Shown here: positions 1 through 7,969 of the stretch, one piece after another | Numbering within the stretch: position 1 is the first letter of the stretch | Layout of the letters: each line of letters starts with the position of its first letter | Assembly (NCBI GenBank): GCA_016845105.1 | Contig: JAERTF010000100.1 | Location: 1-48,976, forward strand | From: Bacteroidota bacterium | Lineage (GTDB): Bacteria > Bacteroidota > Bacteroidia > Bacteroidales > F082 | Direction of reading: 5' to 3' | DNA: 48,976 bases | Notes under the pieces: generated by a model | What the model saw: only the letters and a program-made list of their open reading frames with translations | Told to the model about the DNA's origin: nothing | Database searches by the model: none | Made by a program: the position numbers and the translations under genes

Positions 1-33
1 CATTATCAACCATATCAAATGATCAATATTTGA

Positions 34-783
34 TTAATAAGCACTACTATCTCCTTTAAAAAATTTTACAATTGTTAACATAGCAATTTTAAAGTCAAGC
101 CAAATCGACCAATTTTCAATATATGATACATCGAACTCAATCCGTTGTTTCATATCCTTAACTCCTCTAATCTCACCCCTATGTCCATTAACTTGAGCAT
201 ACCCTGATATTCCTGGTTTTACAGTATGCCTAACCATAAATTTGTTAACAACTGCTTTATATTCTTTATCATGTTGATTTATAAGAGGACGTGGCCCAAA
301 TACCGACATGTTTCCAACTAGTACATTAAAAAACTGAGGTAGTTCATCAATACTGGTACACCTTAAAAACCTTCCTACCTTGGTAATTCTTTCATCATTT
401 CTGGTAGCAGGTATAATATCTGAAAAACCATTTTTTCTCATGGTTCTAAACTTAATAATCCTAAATGGATGATCCTGATATCCTGATCGTTGCTGTATAA
501 AAAACAACCCCTTTTCACCAAATATGTATTTTACTAATCCTACAATTGGTATTAGCCAACTTAATACAAGTGTAATTACTAACAAAGAAAAAACAATATC
601 AAAAGTCCTCTTAATGGATCTATTGTACCAATAGTTCAGAGGTCCATTTTGGATTTTGACAGAAGGTACGTAGTTATTGGCTACTTTGTGATGGTGATTA
701 GGTGAAATCGACACATCCTTATAATCAACGAATAATGTACCGTAGGGAAAAAATGTAACAACCTTTTTAGCAATGTTTTCCAT
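34..783 (-). CDS. Exopolysaccharide-initiating sugar transferase (WcaJ/WbaP C-terminal type)
   Basis: This 249-residue protein has the bacterial sugar transferase domain that moves a sugar-1-phosphate from a nucleotide sugar onto undecaprenyl phosphate, starting capsule, O-antigen or exopolysaccharide repeat units at the inner membrane. Visible hallmarks are a hydrophobic segment at about residues 62-84 after the RxFDIVFS lead-in, KFRTMR near residue 111, then DELPQFFNVL, GPRP and the KPGISGYAQVNGHRG block. The length fits the short family form that lacks the four-helix N-terminus of WcaJ. The ATG lies at 781-783. Downstream sequence runs off the window, so any polysaccharide operon is not visible. 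Family assignment is firm; the sugar is unknown. Confidence 0.93.
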   Translation of the reverse strand: MENIAKKVVTFFPYGTLFVDYKDVSISPNHHHKVANNYVPSVKIQNGPLNYWYNRSIKRTFDIVFSLLVITLVLSWLIPIVGLVKYIFGEKGLFFIQQRSGYQDHPFRIIKFRTMRKNGFSDIIPATRNDERITKVGRFLRCTSIDELPQFFNVLVGNMSVFGPRPLINQHDKEYKAVVNKFMVRHTVKPGISGYAQVNGHRGEIRGVKDMKQRIEFDVSYIENWSIWLDFKIAMLTIVKFFKGDSSAY

Positions 784-1070
784 TCTCTGTATCTAAGCTA
801 AACTTTTAAGTATTGACAACACAAAAATCTTATTTCAATAGTATATAAGTCTAATTATTAATATGGAATGAACAAAACTACTAAAGAAATATCGAATGTA
901 TTGGAAAAATTTTACCAGTTTTATTAACTAACAAAAGAATACTTATATATAGGTAGATGAGTGATGAACAATAGAATTAGCTTTATTGGTATGGTGCTAG
1001 TATTGTGGGTATTAATGTGTATACAGGTTTTAAAAATCCAATATACACTACTATTATATACTTACATTCA

Positions 1071-1868
1071 CTAGCCAACCCTAACTCTTATATCGTCATT
1101 AACAACTCCGTTATAGTAACTTTTAGGTGATAAACCCGAGAAACTTCTAAAATCATTTATAAGATGAGCCTGATCATAATAATTGCATTCGAAGGCAACT
1201 TGTGGCCAGCTAATCTCCTTACGACTTTGGATTGTATGAACAACTTTAATAAACTTATTTAATCGCTGAACTATTTTTGGTGATAACCCTACTTTTTTGT
1301 TAAATAACGATATCAAATGCTTATTACTTATATTGGCAGTTTCGCAAAGCTCTTTAATTAATGCCGGTGACCCATCAGCCTTTACGCTTTTAATTGCATA
1401 ATCAACTATATCAGAAGTACCTGATAACATGTCGGCTTTAATTAATAAATAGTAATCGAGTACTTTTTTCACCTCAGCAACCCCATTGGCATCTCTCAAT
1501 AAGCCTCTTATTTTTTCCGACTCACCGTTTAGCACCTCTTCAAGTTTTATTAACCGATTACTAAATTTTAGCATTGGTAATTTAAAAAAGTGAAATGCGC
1601 CACCCTGTGTAAATTTTATACCAACAATATATGCATCCTTTTTTTCTTCAATTGTGTAGAATTTGCGCTGGCTTCCAATTATCAGATTTTTCGTAATACC
1701 TTTATAATCTCCATTGATGCCTCGTACATTTATGGAGCTTCCCAAATTAAAGATAATACTTGTTGTACCATCAGGCAGTACCTTTACGCTGCTTTTTCCA
1801 TTTTTCTCGATCCAATAATAGTCTACTATTTTATCTAAACAGGGATGTGGGGTTATTTTGGTTATCAT
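1071..1868 (-). CDS. AraC-family transcriptional regulator
   Basis: This 265-residue protein has a C-terminal AraC/XylS double helix-turn-helix at about residues 165-260, seen in the ELCETANISNKHLISLF helix pair and the closing FSGLSPKSYY motif. The N-terminal half begins with ITPHPCLDKIVDYYW and contains LPDGTTSIIFNLG, which matches the DUF6597 sensor domain often joined to AraC DNA-binding domains in Bacteroidota. The ligand is unknown. It is transcribed divergently from the large propeller/redox gene block starting at 2336. The palindromes at 1973-2016 between them are candidate operators, which makes this protein a candidate regulator of that block. That link is inference only. Confidence 0.9.
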   Translation of the reverse strand: MITKITPHPCLDKIVDYYWIEKNGKSSVKVLPDGTTSIIFNLGSSINVRGINGDYKGITKNLIIGSQRKFYTIEEKKDAYIVGIKFTQGGAFHFFKLPMLKFSNRLIKLEEVLNGESEKIRGLLRDANGVAEVKKVLDYYLLIKADMLSGTSDIVDYAIKSVKADGSPALIKELCETANISNKHLISLFNKKVGLSPKIVQRLNKFIKVVHTIQSRKEISWPQVAFECNYYDQAHLINDFRSFSGLSPKSYYNGVVNDDIRVRVG

Positions 1869-1972
1869 GACTCAACTATTTTTGATTTAATATTAATACA
1901 TCCATTGCCAACCTGAGACCACTATTGCTATATACCTGTCTTAATGATAGATAAGTTGATTTATTGTTTGTG

Positions 1973-2016
1973 AAATTTCCCAATATGGGAAATAATTGTT
2001 CAACAATTGGAAATTT
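1973..2016. promoter_or_regulatory. Nested inverted repeats, candidate operator
   Basis: Three inverted repeats sit within 44 bases. AAATTTCC (1973-1980) pairs with GGAAATTT (2009-2016). Inside lie TTTCCC (1976-1981) with GGGAAA (1987-1992) and AATTGTT (1994-2000) with AACAATT (2002-2008). All arms are perfect. There is no U-tract typical of a terminator. The position, about 105 bases upstream of the AraC-type start and 330 bases upstream of the propeller block, suits a regulator binding site. AraC proteins often bind direct repeats, so another regulator is possible. Confidence 0.4.
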
Positions 2017-2306
2017 TTAACCAGATAAGTAACTTGAAATAAATTAACCTAATGATTCACGTTGCAATCTCCGAATGTGAAAACACAAAAATTCATACTT
2101 ACCTTATTTTAAGCCGATTACCTAGATTATATTCTGTCATTAAATAATCAAAAACTAACATTAGTAGTTGTTAAAACCCATTTTTATATAAATGATTGGA
2201 AAATATTAACCAATAATGCAACATAGTTTACATATAGAATTATATATATCTTATAAAGAAGGATTTTAAATAAACACATTTAACACAAAATGAGAACAAT
2301 AAAATG

Positions 2307-2314
2307 TAAATTTG
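2307..2314 (+). promoter_or_regulatory. Candidate Bacteroidota -7 promoter element
   Basis: TAAATTTG matches the TAnnTTTG consensus of the primary Bacteroidota sigma factor. It would start a transcript about 10-40 bases before the first propeller gene. I found no clear TTG/TTTG -33 element at the usual distance, so confidence is low. Confidence 0.35.
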
Positions 2315-2353
2315 GCCGTAGTTTTATGATATATAATGAACAAAGAATTGAAT

Positions 2354-3577
2354 ATGAAAAATACAATTGTTGCAATTTTTACAGTTATTATCCTTTGTCA
2401 AATACAGGTATCTGCGCAGGAAATAGCACAGTGGAGAGGTGAAAATAGAGATGGGATCTACAATGAAACCGGGCTTCTTAAACAATGGCCCGCAGATGGA
2501 CCAAATATGCTTTGGCATTACGATGAGCTTGGACCTGGTCATGCTTCTGCAGCTGTTACCAATGATTTTGTATACACTTCTGGAACTACAGAGGAAGGAA
2601 TAGGGTTTGTTATTGCATTAAATCATATGGGCCAAAAAGTATGGCAAACCGAAATCGGAAAAGAATGGATGGATAACTTCGACGGTACTCGTTCAACGCC
2701 ACTAATTTATAATGGCAAATTATATATTATGAGTTCATATGGTAAACTATTTTGCATGGATGCAGTTGATGGTAGTGTTATATGGCAAACAGATCTTTTT
2801 ACCGACTATGACGGAAGAAATATAAAATGGGGCGTTACAGAAAATCTACTAATACATGGAAATACATTATTTGTAACTCCCGGAGGCACAAAATCCAATG
2901 TACTTGCGTTCAACAAAGATACAGGTAGCTTAATTTGGAAATCAGCAGCTAAAAAAGAACTTAGTGCATATTGTTCACCTGATATTATTGAACTTGAGAA
3001 CATTAATATTTTTGTAACACAAACCGATACTTCAATTATTGGACTCGATGCATCCGATGGAAACTTACTATGGAGTTACCCGCATCCAAATCGTTGGTCG
3101 GTACAAGCCAACACACCCATTTACCACAAGGGAAAACTTTATTGTTTTAGTGGATACGGAAAAGGTGGTGTTATGCTACAAATTTCTGAAGATGGAAAAA
3201 CAATTACCAAACTTTGGGATAATCAAGCTCTTGACTCAAAAATGGGTGGTGCAGTACTTATTGATGGCAAGATATATGGTTCGGGTGATAAAAATAAAGA
3301 GTGGTTTTGCCTCGACTGGGAAAGTGGCGAAACTCTTTACTCTTCAAAAATGATCAAGGTTGGAAATATTATTTATGCCGATGGATTACTATATTGCTAT
3401 GGTGATGGAGGAACCGTGGGAATTGTTGACCCCAAAACTGAAAATTATAACCTTATAAGCTCATTCGAAGTTCCTTACGGTGAAAAATACCATTGGGCAC
3501 ATTTGGTAATAGTTGATAAAAAACTATATGTACGACACGGAACATCGTTAATGGTTTATGATATTGCTGCAAAATAA
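2354..3577 (+). CDS. Secreted PQQ-like beta-propeller protein 1
   Basis: The product is a 407-residue exported beta-propeller of the PQQ-like/BamB-like superfamily. I prefer the ATG at 2354 over 2336 because it gives a clean signal peptide: MKNTIVAI, a hydrophobic core, then VSAQ as a likely cleavage site. The mature N-terminus has the signature W-R-G-x-N-R-D-G, then WPADGPNMLW and GPGHAS. Propeller blades carry repeated A-x-D-x-x-x-G-x-x-x-W units such as CMDAVDGSVIW, FNKDTGSLIW and LDASDGNLLW. No Cys-Cys pair or other clear PQQ-site residues are seen, so cofactor binding is not supported. It is the first of five paralogues in this block and probably faces the periplasm or cell exterior. The function is unknown. 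Confidence 0.85.
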   Translation: MKNTIVAIFTVIILCQIQVSAQEIAQWRGENRDGIYNETGLLKQWPADGPNMLWHYDELGPGHASAAVTNDFVYTSGTTEEGIGFVIALNHMGQKVWQTEIGKEWMDNFDGTRSTPLIYNGKLYIMSSYGKLFCMDAVDGSVIWQTDLFTDYDGRNIKWGVTENLLIHGNTLFVTPGGTKSNVLAFNKDTGSLIWKSAAKKELSAYCSPDIIELENINIFVTQTDTSIIGLDASDGNLLWSYPHPNRWSVQANTPIYHKGKLYCFSGYGKGGVMLQISEDGKTITKLWDNQALDSKMGGAVLIDGKIYGSGDKNKEWFCLDWESGETLYSSKMIKVGNIIYADGLLYCYGDGGTVGIVDPKTENYNLISSFEVPYGEKYHWAHLVIVDKKLYVRHGTSLMVYDIAAK

Positions 3578-3663
3578 ATTCCAACAATAATTATAATTAC
3601 TAAGCTCAGTTTTTATTAGGTGCCAAAAAACACTTTTATTGAAACACAAAAGGCCAGGGCATT

Positions 3664-5097
3664 ATGCCTAAATCAAAAAATGAAATATATAGTATTATTA
3701 TCCCCATCACCATTGGATTAATTTTGATGGGTTTTTGGCTATTTTACAATCCGGTTAAAGATTTTAAAATTAGCATACCAGGTATGGATAATCGTCCGGA
3801 TAGTATTGCCGGATCTAGTGAGATAGTAAACATAGGCGAAACCTTTATTCAATTTCAAAATGATAATAATTTAGGTCCTTCTGGAAGCTGGACCAGATTT
3901 AGGGGCTCTAATTTTGACAATATAAACACTCAAAAAATAGAGTTAATTGATAAGTTTCCCAAAGATGGTCCGAATATAATATGGGAAGTTAATTTGGGTG
4001 AAGGTCATGCAGCTCCGGCAGTTTACAATGGCAGAGTTTATATTCTTGACTACCTTGAAGAAGAAAAAGCAGATGCGCTGAGGTGTTTCTCGTTGGAAAC
4101 CGGTGATGAATTATGGCAACGAAAACATAGTGTACATATTAAACGAAATCATGGAATGTCGCGAACAATTCCCGCCATAACAGAAAAGTTTATCGTCGCA
4201 ATTGGTCCCAAAGGTCATGTTATGTGCTGCAACCCTGAAAATGGTGATCTATTGTGGGGTATTGATTTGGTGAGAACTTACCATACAGAGATTCCATTTT
4301 GGTATACAGGTCAATGTGCATTAATTGATGGCGATAATGCAATTATAGCCCCTGGCGGAACCTCACTTTTAATTGCTGTTGATTGCAATACAGGTGATGT
4401 AATTTGGGAAACACCAAACATCGATAATTGGGGAATGTCGCATTCTTCAATTATGCCAATGACAATAGAGGGCAAAAAAATGTATGTTTACGCTGCAATT
4501 GGAGGTATATGTGGAGTTAGTGCCGAGGGTGATGACATTGGTAAAATACTCTGGAAGCTAACCGATTTCAACCCCAATGTTGTGGCACCATCTCCCATAT
4601 TACTTGATAATGGAAAGATATTTCTTACCGCTGGCTATGGTGCAGGGTCGATACTTTTTAAAGTTGAAAATAAAAACAACAGCTTCGTAACAACTGTACT
4701 TGAGCAATTTAAACCCAAAGAAGGAATTGCATCCGAACAACAAACACCTATAACATTTAATAATCATATATTTACAATTCTACCAAAGGATGCAGGATCC
4801 AATAGAAATCAATTTGTATGTTGTAGCACCAACGATTGTAAAAATATACTATGGACTAGCGGTAAATCGGAACGATTTGGACTTGGACCTTATGTAGTTG
4901 CAGATAATAAATTCTTTATCCTTAAGGATGATGGCACATTATCAATCGCAAAAGCAACAACTAAAGAGTTTATACTACTTGATAAAAGAAAAATCATGAA
5001 CGGACATGATGCATGGGGACCCATGGCAATTGTTGATGGCAGATTATTAATGCGAGATTCTAAAAAGATGCTATGCATTGACATTCTCAAAAACTAA
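3664..5097 (+). CDS. Membrane-anchored PQQ-like beta-propeller protein 2
   Basis: This 477-residue protein has one N-terminal membrane helix at about residues 9-27, a linker, and a PQQ-like propeller from about residue 78 to the end. The propeller opens with the family signature W-T-R-F-R-G-S-N, then FPKDGPNIIW and GEGHAAPAV. Blade motifs include FSLETGDELW, NPENGDLLW and DCNTGDVIW. Two vicinal cysteine pairs (VMCCNPENG and FVCCSTNDC) are unusual for an exported protein, but they do not sit in the CC context of quinoprotein alcohol dehydrogenases. It follows propeller 1 by 86 bases and precedes the NHL protein by 11 bases, so it is probably co-transcribed with them. The role is unknown; the fold assignment is confident. 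Confidence 0.85.
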   Translation: MPKSKNEIYSIIIPITIGLILMGFWLFYNPVKDFKISIPGMDNRPDSIAGSSEIVNIGETFIQFQNDNNLGPSGSWTRFRGSNFDNINTQKIELIDKFPKDGPNIIWEVNLGEGHAAPAVYNGRVYILDYLEEEKADALRCFSLETGDELWQRKHSVHIKRNHGMSRTIPAITEKFIVAIGPKGHVMCCNPENGDLLWGIDLVRTYHTEIPFWYTGQCALIDGDNAIIAPGGTSLLIAVDCNTGDVIWETPNIDNWGMSHSSIMPMTIEGKKMYVYAAIGGICGVSAEGDDIGKILWKLTDFNPNVVAPSPILLDNGKIFLTAGYGAGSILFKVENKNNSFVTTVLEQFKPKEGIASEQQTPITFNNHIFTILPKDAGSNRNQFVCCSTNDCKNILWTSGKSERFGLGPYVVADNKFFILKDDGTLSIAKATTKEFILLDKRKIMNGHDAWGPMAIVDGRLLMRDSKKMLCIDILKN

Positions 5098-5108
5098 TAC
5101 TTACTATA

Positions 5109-6080
5109 ATGAACTATAATAAACTAATAATACCCATCACAATTCTCTTAATAATAGCAGCTGTTGCCTTTATGGCATGGGATTTTTTTTCAGATAACAA
5201 ACAAGAAAAGAATATTTACGAGTATAATATTGACAGTTTCAACGAAGTTGATCCTAATTTAATCACACACACAGAGGTATACCAGTTTAACCCTGATATG
5301 GATATGATTAAATCGGTTGCTATAAATAATAATGATGATATTTATGTCGCCGGTAGTGGAAAGTTGGAAATATATGATAGTAATGGTGATTTGCAAAATA
5401 GTTTTACAACCGGCATTAATCCAACATGTTTAACAATCGATGATAATGATAATATCTACTTAGGAGCCAAAGATCATATTGAAATATGGAATAGTGAGGG
5501 AGTATTAAAAAGTAGATGGAATCAGGTAAATGAAAAAGCAATAATCACAAGCATTGCAGTTAATGATTCAAATGTTTTTATTGCAGATGCAGGAAATAAA
5601 ATTGTTTATCGATTTAATCTGGAAAGTGTTTTATTAAATGAGATAGGTAGAAAAGACTCAATATCAGGAATACAGGGTTTTGTTATACCTAGCCCATACT
5701 TTGATATTGCCATTGGCAGAGACGGGGAGCTATGGGCAGTAAATTCGGGGCGACATCAGTTTGAGGCTTATAAACCCGATGGAAGGTTAATATCATCATG
5801 GAAAAAATCATCAATGGGTTTGGATGGGTTTAGTGGATGTTGTAACCCTTCAAACATTGCTTTACTTTCCGATGGTTCGTTTGTTACCAGTGAGAAAGGT
5901 ATAATTAGAGTTAAAATACACAAACCTTCCGGAGAATTTAGTTCTGTAGTCGCGGCACCAAATAAGTTTGAAAAAGGAACTACCGGTATTGACTTAGCTG
6001 TTGATTCGCAAGACAGAATAATTGTATTGGATCCGAAAAAAGGATTGGTTAGTATATTTCAAACAAAAGAAAATAATTAA
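5109..6080 (+). CDS. Membrane-anchored NHL-repeat beta-propeller with CCNP motif
   Basis: This 323-residue protein has a single N-terminal membrane helix (about residues 5-23) followed by an NHL/SMP30-like propeller. Blades show the NHL pattern, for example SVAINNNDDIYVAGSG, IAVNDSNVFIADAGNK and DLAVDSQDRIIVLD. Near residue 240 there is SGCCNPSNIALL followed by TSEKGIIRVK. I recall this GCCNP...EKG..RVK pair as a recurring feature of a poorly studied NHL subfamily. The vicinal cysteines could be redox-active or bind a metal, which is inference. It lies 11 bases after propeller 2 and 1 base before the small Cys-rich gene, indicating one transcription unit. Confidence 0.82.
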   Translation: MNYNKLIIPITILLIIAAVAFMAWDFFSDNKQEKNIYEYNIDSFNEVDPNLITHTEVYQFNPDMDMIKSVAINNNDDIYVAGSGKLEIYDSNGDLQNSFTTGINPTCLTIDDNDNIYLGAKDHIEIWNSEGVLKSRWNQVNEKAIITSIAVNDSNVFIADAGNKIVYRFNLESVLLNEIGRKDSISGIQGFVIPSPYFDIAIGRDGELWAVNSGRHQFEAYKPDGRLISSWKKSSMGLDGFSGCCNPSNIALLSDGSFVTSEKGIIRVKIHKPSGEFSSVVAAPNKFEKGTTGIDLAVDSQDRIIVLDPKKGLVSIFQTKENN

Positions 6081-6081
6081 T

Positions 6082-6309
6082 ATGCTTTCTCGTAAAGATT
6101 TTATTATAGATAGTTTAAGGATAGTTTCTGCGGTAATATTGGCATCAACTACAGGCTACCTTTTGTTTAGAGAAGAATCAACAAATAAATGCGACCTTAA
6201 TTTCGTTTGTGGAAATTGTAATAAATTTAATAATTGCAAAGTTGAACAAGCTGAGGAAAAAAGGAGGAAGATGAAGTCAGAAAAATATAAACAAGGAGCA
6301 AAAAAGTAA
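6082..6309 (+). CDS. Cys-rich mini-protein with Tat-like leader
   Basis: I chose the ATG at 6082, one base after the previous stop, giving 75 residues. The leader L-S-R-K-D-F-I followed by a hydrophobic stretch resembles a twin-arginine signal with Lys in the second position. It closely parallels the R-R-D-F-L leader of the ferredoxin at 7369 (both continue with xSLRI). After the helix there are four cysteines, C37, C43, C46 and C52 (Cx5Cx2Cx5C), enough for one metal or Fe-S site, and then a highly charged Lys/Glu tail. It looks like a miniature relative of the ferredoxin. No family is recognised. An in-frame extension upstream to 6022 overlaps the NHL gene and is unlikely. Confidence 0.65.
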   Translation: MLSRKDFIIDSLRIVSAVILASTTGYLLFREESTNKCDLNFVCGNCNKFNNCKVEQAEEKRRKMKSEKYKQGAKK

Positions 6310-6320
6310 CTTTGTTATTA

Positions 6321-6330
6321 TGTTGTGCAT
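6321..6330 (+). repeat. Left arm of inverted repeat flanking the dehydrogenase gene
   Basis: TGTTGTGCAT here is inverted at 7311-7320 as ATACACAACA, with 9 of 10 bases matching. The pair brackets the medium-chain dehydrogenase gene at 6368-7288. It may mark the ends of an inserted cassette. The arms are short, so chance is possible. Confidence 0.35.
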
Positions 6331-6367
6331 CATTATGAGAAATCGAAGAACCTAAAAAGCTACAGGA

Positions 6368-7288
6368 ATGAAGATGAAAGCAGTTATATGTACAAAATAT
6401 GGATCTCCTGATGTTCTTGAACTTATTGAGTTGGAAAAACCAGTTCCAAAAGACAATGAGATACTAATACGAATATTTGCAACTACCGTTACAACTGGTG
6501 ATGTGAGAGTTAGGAGTTTTGATGTCCCTGCCTTAATGTGGATTCCTGCAAGACTAATGTTGGGTATCAAAAGACCAAAAAATCAAATATTAGGAAATGA
6601 CTTAGCTGGGGAAATTGAAGCAGTAGGTAAAAATGTGACAAAATTTAAAGTAGGTGATCAGGTTTTTGGTGAGCTTCCGGCAATGACTTCGGGTACACAT
6701 GCTGAGTATATTTCATTACAAGAGAGTGCAATGCTTGTAATTAAACCTTCAAAGATGACCTATACAGAAGTAGCTTCTATTCCTTTTATGGGATTATCTG
6801 CATTGCTATTCCTAAGAGATAGAGCGAAAATTAAAAGTGGACAAAAAGTTCTTATTTATGGCGCATCAGGTGCGGTAGGTACTTTTGCAGTACAGCTTGC
6901 AAAGTATTTTGAGACGGATGTTACGGGGGCTTGTAGTACTACTAATTTAGAGTTGGTTAAATCATTAGGTGCAGACAAAGTGATTGATTATACTCAGGAA
7001 CAGATAAATAAAGGAACTGTTAAGTATGATGTCATCTTTGATGCTGTTGGGAAAATCTCAAAGTCAAGCTGTAAGAATATACTTTCGGGCAATGGAAAGT
7101 TTGTGACAGTTAATACACTTATTGCTGTGAAGCCTAAGATTGAAGACTTGCAATTTCTCAAAAAGCTTTTAGAAACGAAAAAGATAAGAGCAGTAATAGA
7201 TAAAACCTATTCGTTGGATCAAATTATTGAAGCCCATAAGTATGTTGAAACAGGAAGAAAAAAAGGAAATGTGACTGTAACAGTTTGA
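6368..7288 (+). CDS. NAD(P)-dependent medium-chain dehydrogenase/quinone oxidoreductase-like
   Basis: This 306-residue protein is a zinc-free medium-chain dehydrogenase/reductase of the quinone oxidoreductase branch. It starts KAVICTKYGSPDVLEL (GroES-like domain), has ILGNDLAGEIEAVGKNV, and carries a Rossmann nucleotide-binding motif YGASGAVGTFAVQLAKYF at about residues 158-175. It ends with the typical HKYVETGRKKGNVTVTV. Two in-frame ATGs (6368, 6374) are both plausible. Such enzymes reduce quinones or activated alkenes with NADPH. It separates two clearly related genes of the redox block and is flanked by a short inverted repeat (6321-6330/7311-7320), so it may be a later insertion. A functional link to the block is not evident. 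Confidence 0.9.
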   Translation: MKMKAVICTKYGSPDVLELIELEKPVPKDNEILIRIFATTVTTGDVRVRSFDVPALMWIPARLMLGIKRPKNQILGNDLAGEIEAVGKNVTKFKVGDQVFGELPAMTSGTHAEYISLQESAMLVIKPSKMTYTEVASIPFMGLSALLFLRDRAKIKSGQKVLIYGASGAVGTFAVQLAKYFETDVTGACSTTNLELVKSLGADKVIDYTQEQINKGTVKYDVIFDAVGKISKSSCKNILSGNGKFVTVNTLIAVKPKIEDLQFLKKLLETKKIRAVIDKTYSLDQIIEAHKYVETGRKKGNVTVTV

Positions 7289-7310
7289 TACCTTGATGTA
7301 TAAAGAACGA

Positions 7311-7320
7311 ATACACAACA
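7311..7320 (+). repeat. Right arm of inverted repeat flanking the dehydrogenase gene
   Basis: ATACACAACA is the inverted partner of TGTTGTGCAT at 6321-6330, with one mismatch. It lies 22 bases after the dehydrogenase stop and 48 bases before the ferredoxin start. Confidence 0.35.
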
Positions 7321-7368
7321 AAAATTTTTAGTAAAAAAGATAAAACGAAAAAATTGAATAGAAAATAA

Positions 7369-7956
7369 ATGGATAACAATAAAATCAAAAAAGTAAATCG
7401 CAGGGATTTTTTAAACAAAAGTTTAAGAATATCAGCTGGTATTGCAATTGGAGGAGTTGCTGCTTATTTGATTAAAGACTCAAGCACCGAAGATTTAGTT
7501 TGGCAACTCGATCCTTCCTTGTGCATTCAATGTGGTAAATGTGTAACAAATTGTGTGGTTACTCCATCGGCTGTTAAATGTGTGCATGTATACGACATGT
7601 GTGGTTATTGTGATTTATGTGGTGGATATTTTAGAGCCGACGCAAAACAGTTAACCACCGGGGCCGAAAATCAACTTTGTCCAACCGGAGCAATCGACAG
7701 ACAATTTATTGAAGATCCATTTTTTGAATATAAGATAATAGAAGACCTTTGCATTGGTTGTGGAAAATGTGTTGCGGGATGTGGTGCATTTGGCAATGGC
7801 TCATTACAACTACAGGTTCGTCACGATCTATGTGTAAATTGTAATCAATGTAACATTGCAACACATTGCCCGGCAGATGCGTTTAGCAGAGTACCAAGAA
7901 GCAAAAACACAATTTTTAAAGGGTTTAGTGGTAGTGAATTTTTAAATAAAACATAA
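7369..7956 (+). CDS. Tat-exported multi-cluster 4Fe-4S ferredoxin
   Basis: This 195-residue protein begins with a twin-arginine signal, N-R-R-D-F-L at residues 10-15 and a hydrophobic stretch to about residue 35. It should be folded with its clusters in the cytoplasm and then exported, possibly staying membrane-anchored because no clear cleavage site is seen. Cysteines occur at 52/55/58/62, 71, 78/81/84, 104, 128/131/134/138 and 155/158/161/167, enough for about four [4Fe-4S] clusters. The pattern resembles NrfC/polyferredoxin electron carriers. It lies 13 bases before the membrane polyferredoxin gene, its most likely electron partner. The same operon carries a Cys-rich mini-protein with a matching leader. 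Confidence 0.88.
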   Translation: MDNNKIKKVNRRDFLNKSLRISAGIAIGGVAAYLIKDSSTEDLVWQLDPSLCIQCGKCVTNCVVTPSAVKCVHVYDMCGYCDLCGGYFRADAKQLTTGAENQLCPTGAIDRQFIEDPFFEYKIIEDLCIGCGKCVAGCGAFGNGSLQLQVRHDLCVNCNQCNIATHCPADAFSRVPRSKNTIFKGFSGSEFLNKT

Positions 7957-7969
7957 TAGTAATTAGCAA

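Larger units (their letters stand above)
1869..2335. other. 467-bp divergent intergenic region
   Basis: No credible coding sequence is seen. The region separates the minus-strand AraC-type regulator from the plus-strand propeller/redox block. It is AT-rich and holds nested inverted repeats at 1973-2016 and a candidate -7 element at 2307-2314, both listed separately. I see no RNA gene and no classic riboswitch motif. Confidence 0.7.

Noticed and set aside
964..1074. Small hydrophobic reading frame of 36 residues (plus strand)
   Set aside because: It would be a single membrane helix, but it has no ribosome site, and its end overlaps the AraC-type gene on the other strand. It is more likely chance AT-rich sequence.
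6321..7320. Integron attC site around the dehydrogenase gene
   Set aside because: The GTTRRRY/RYYYAAC core pattern does not fit and no integrase is seen. Only the short inverted repeat is reported.
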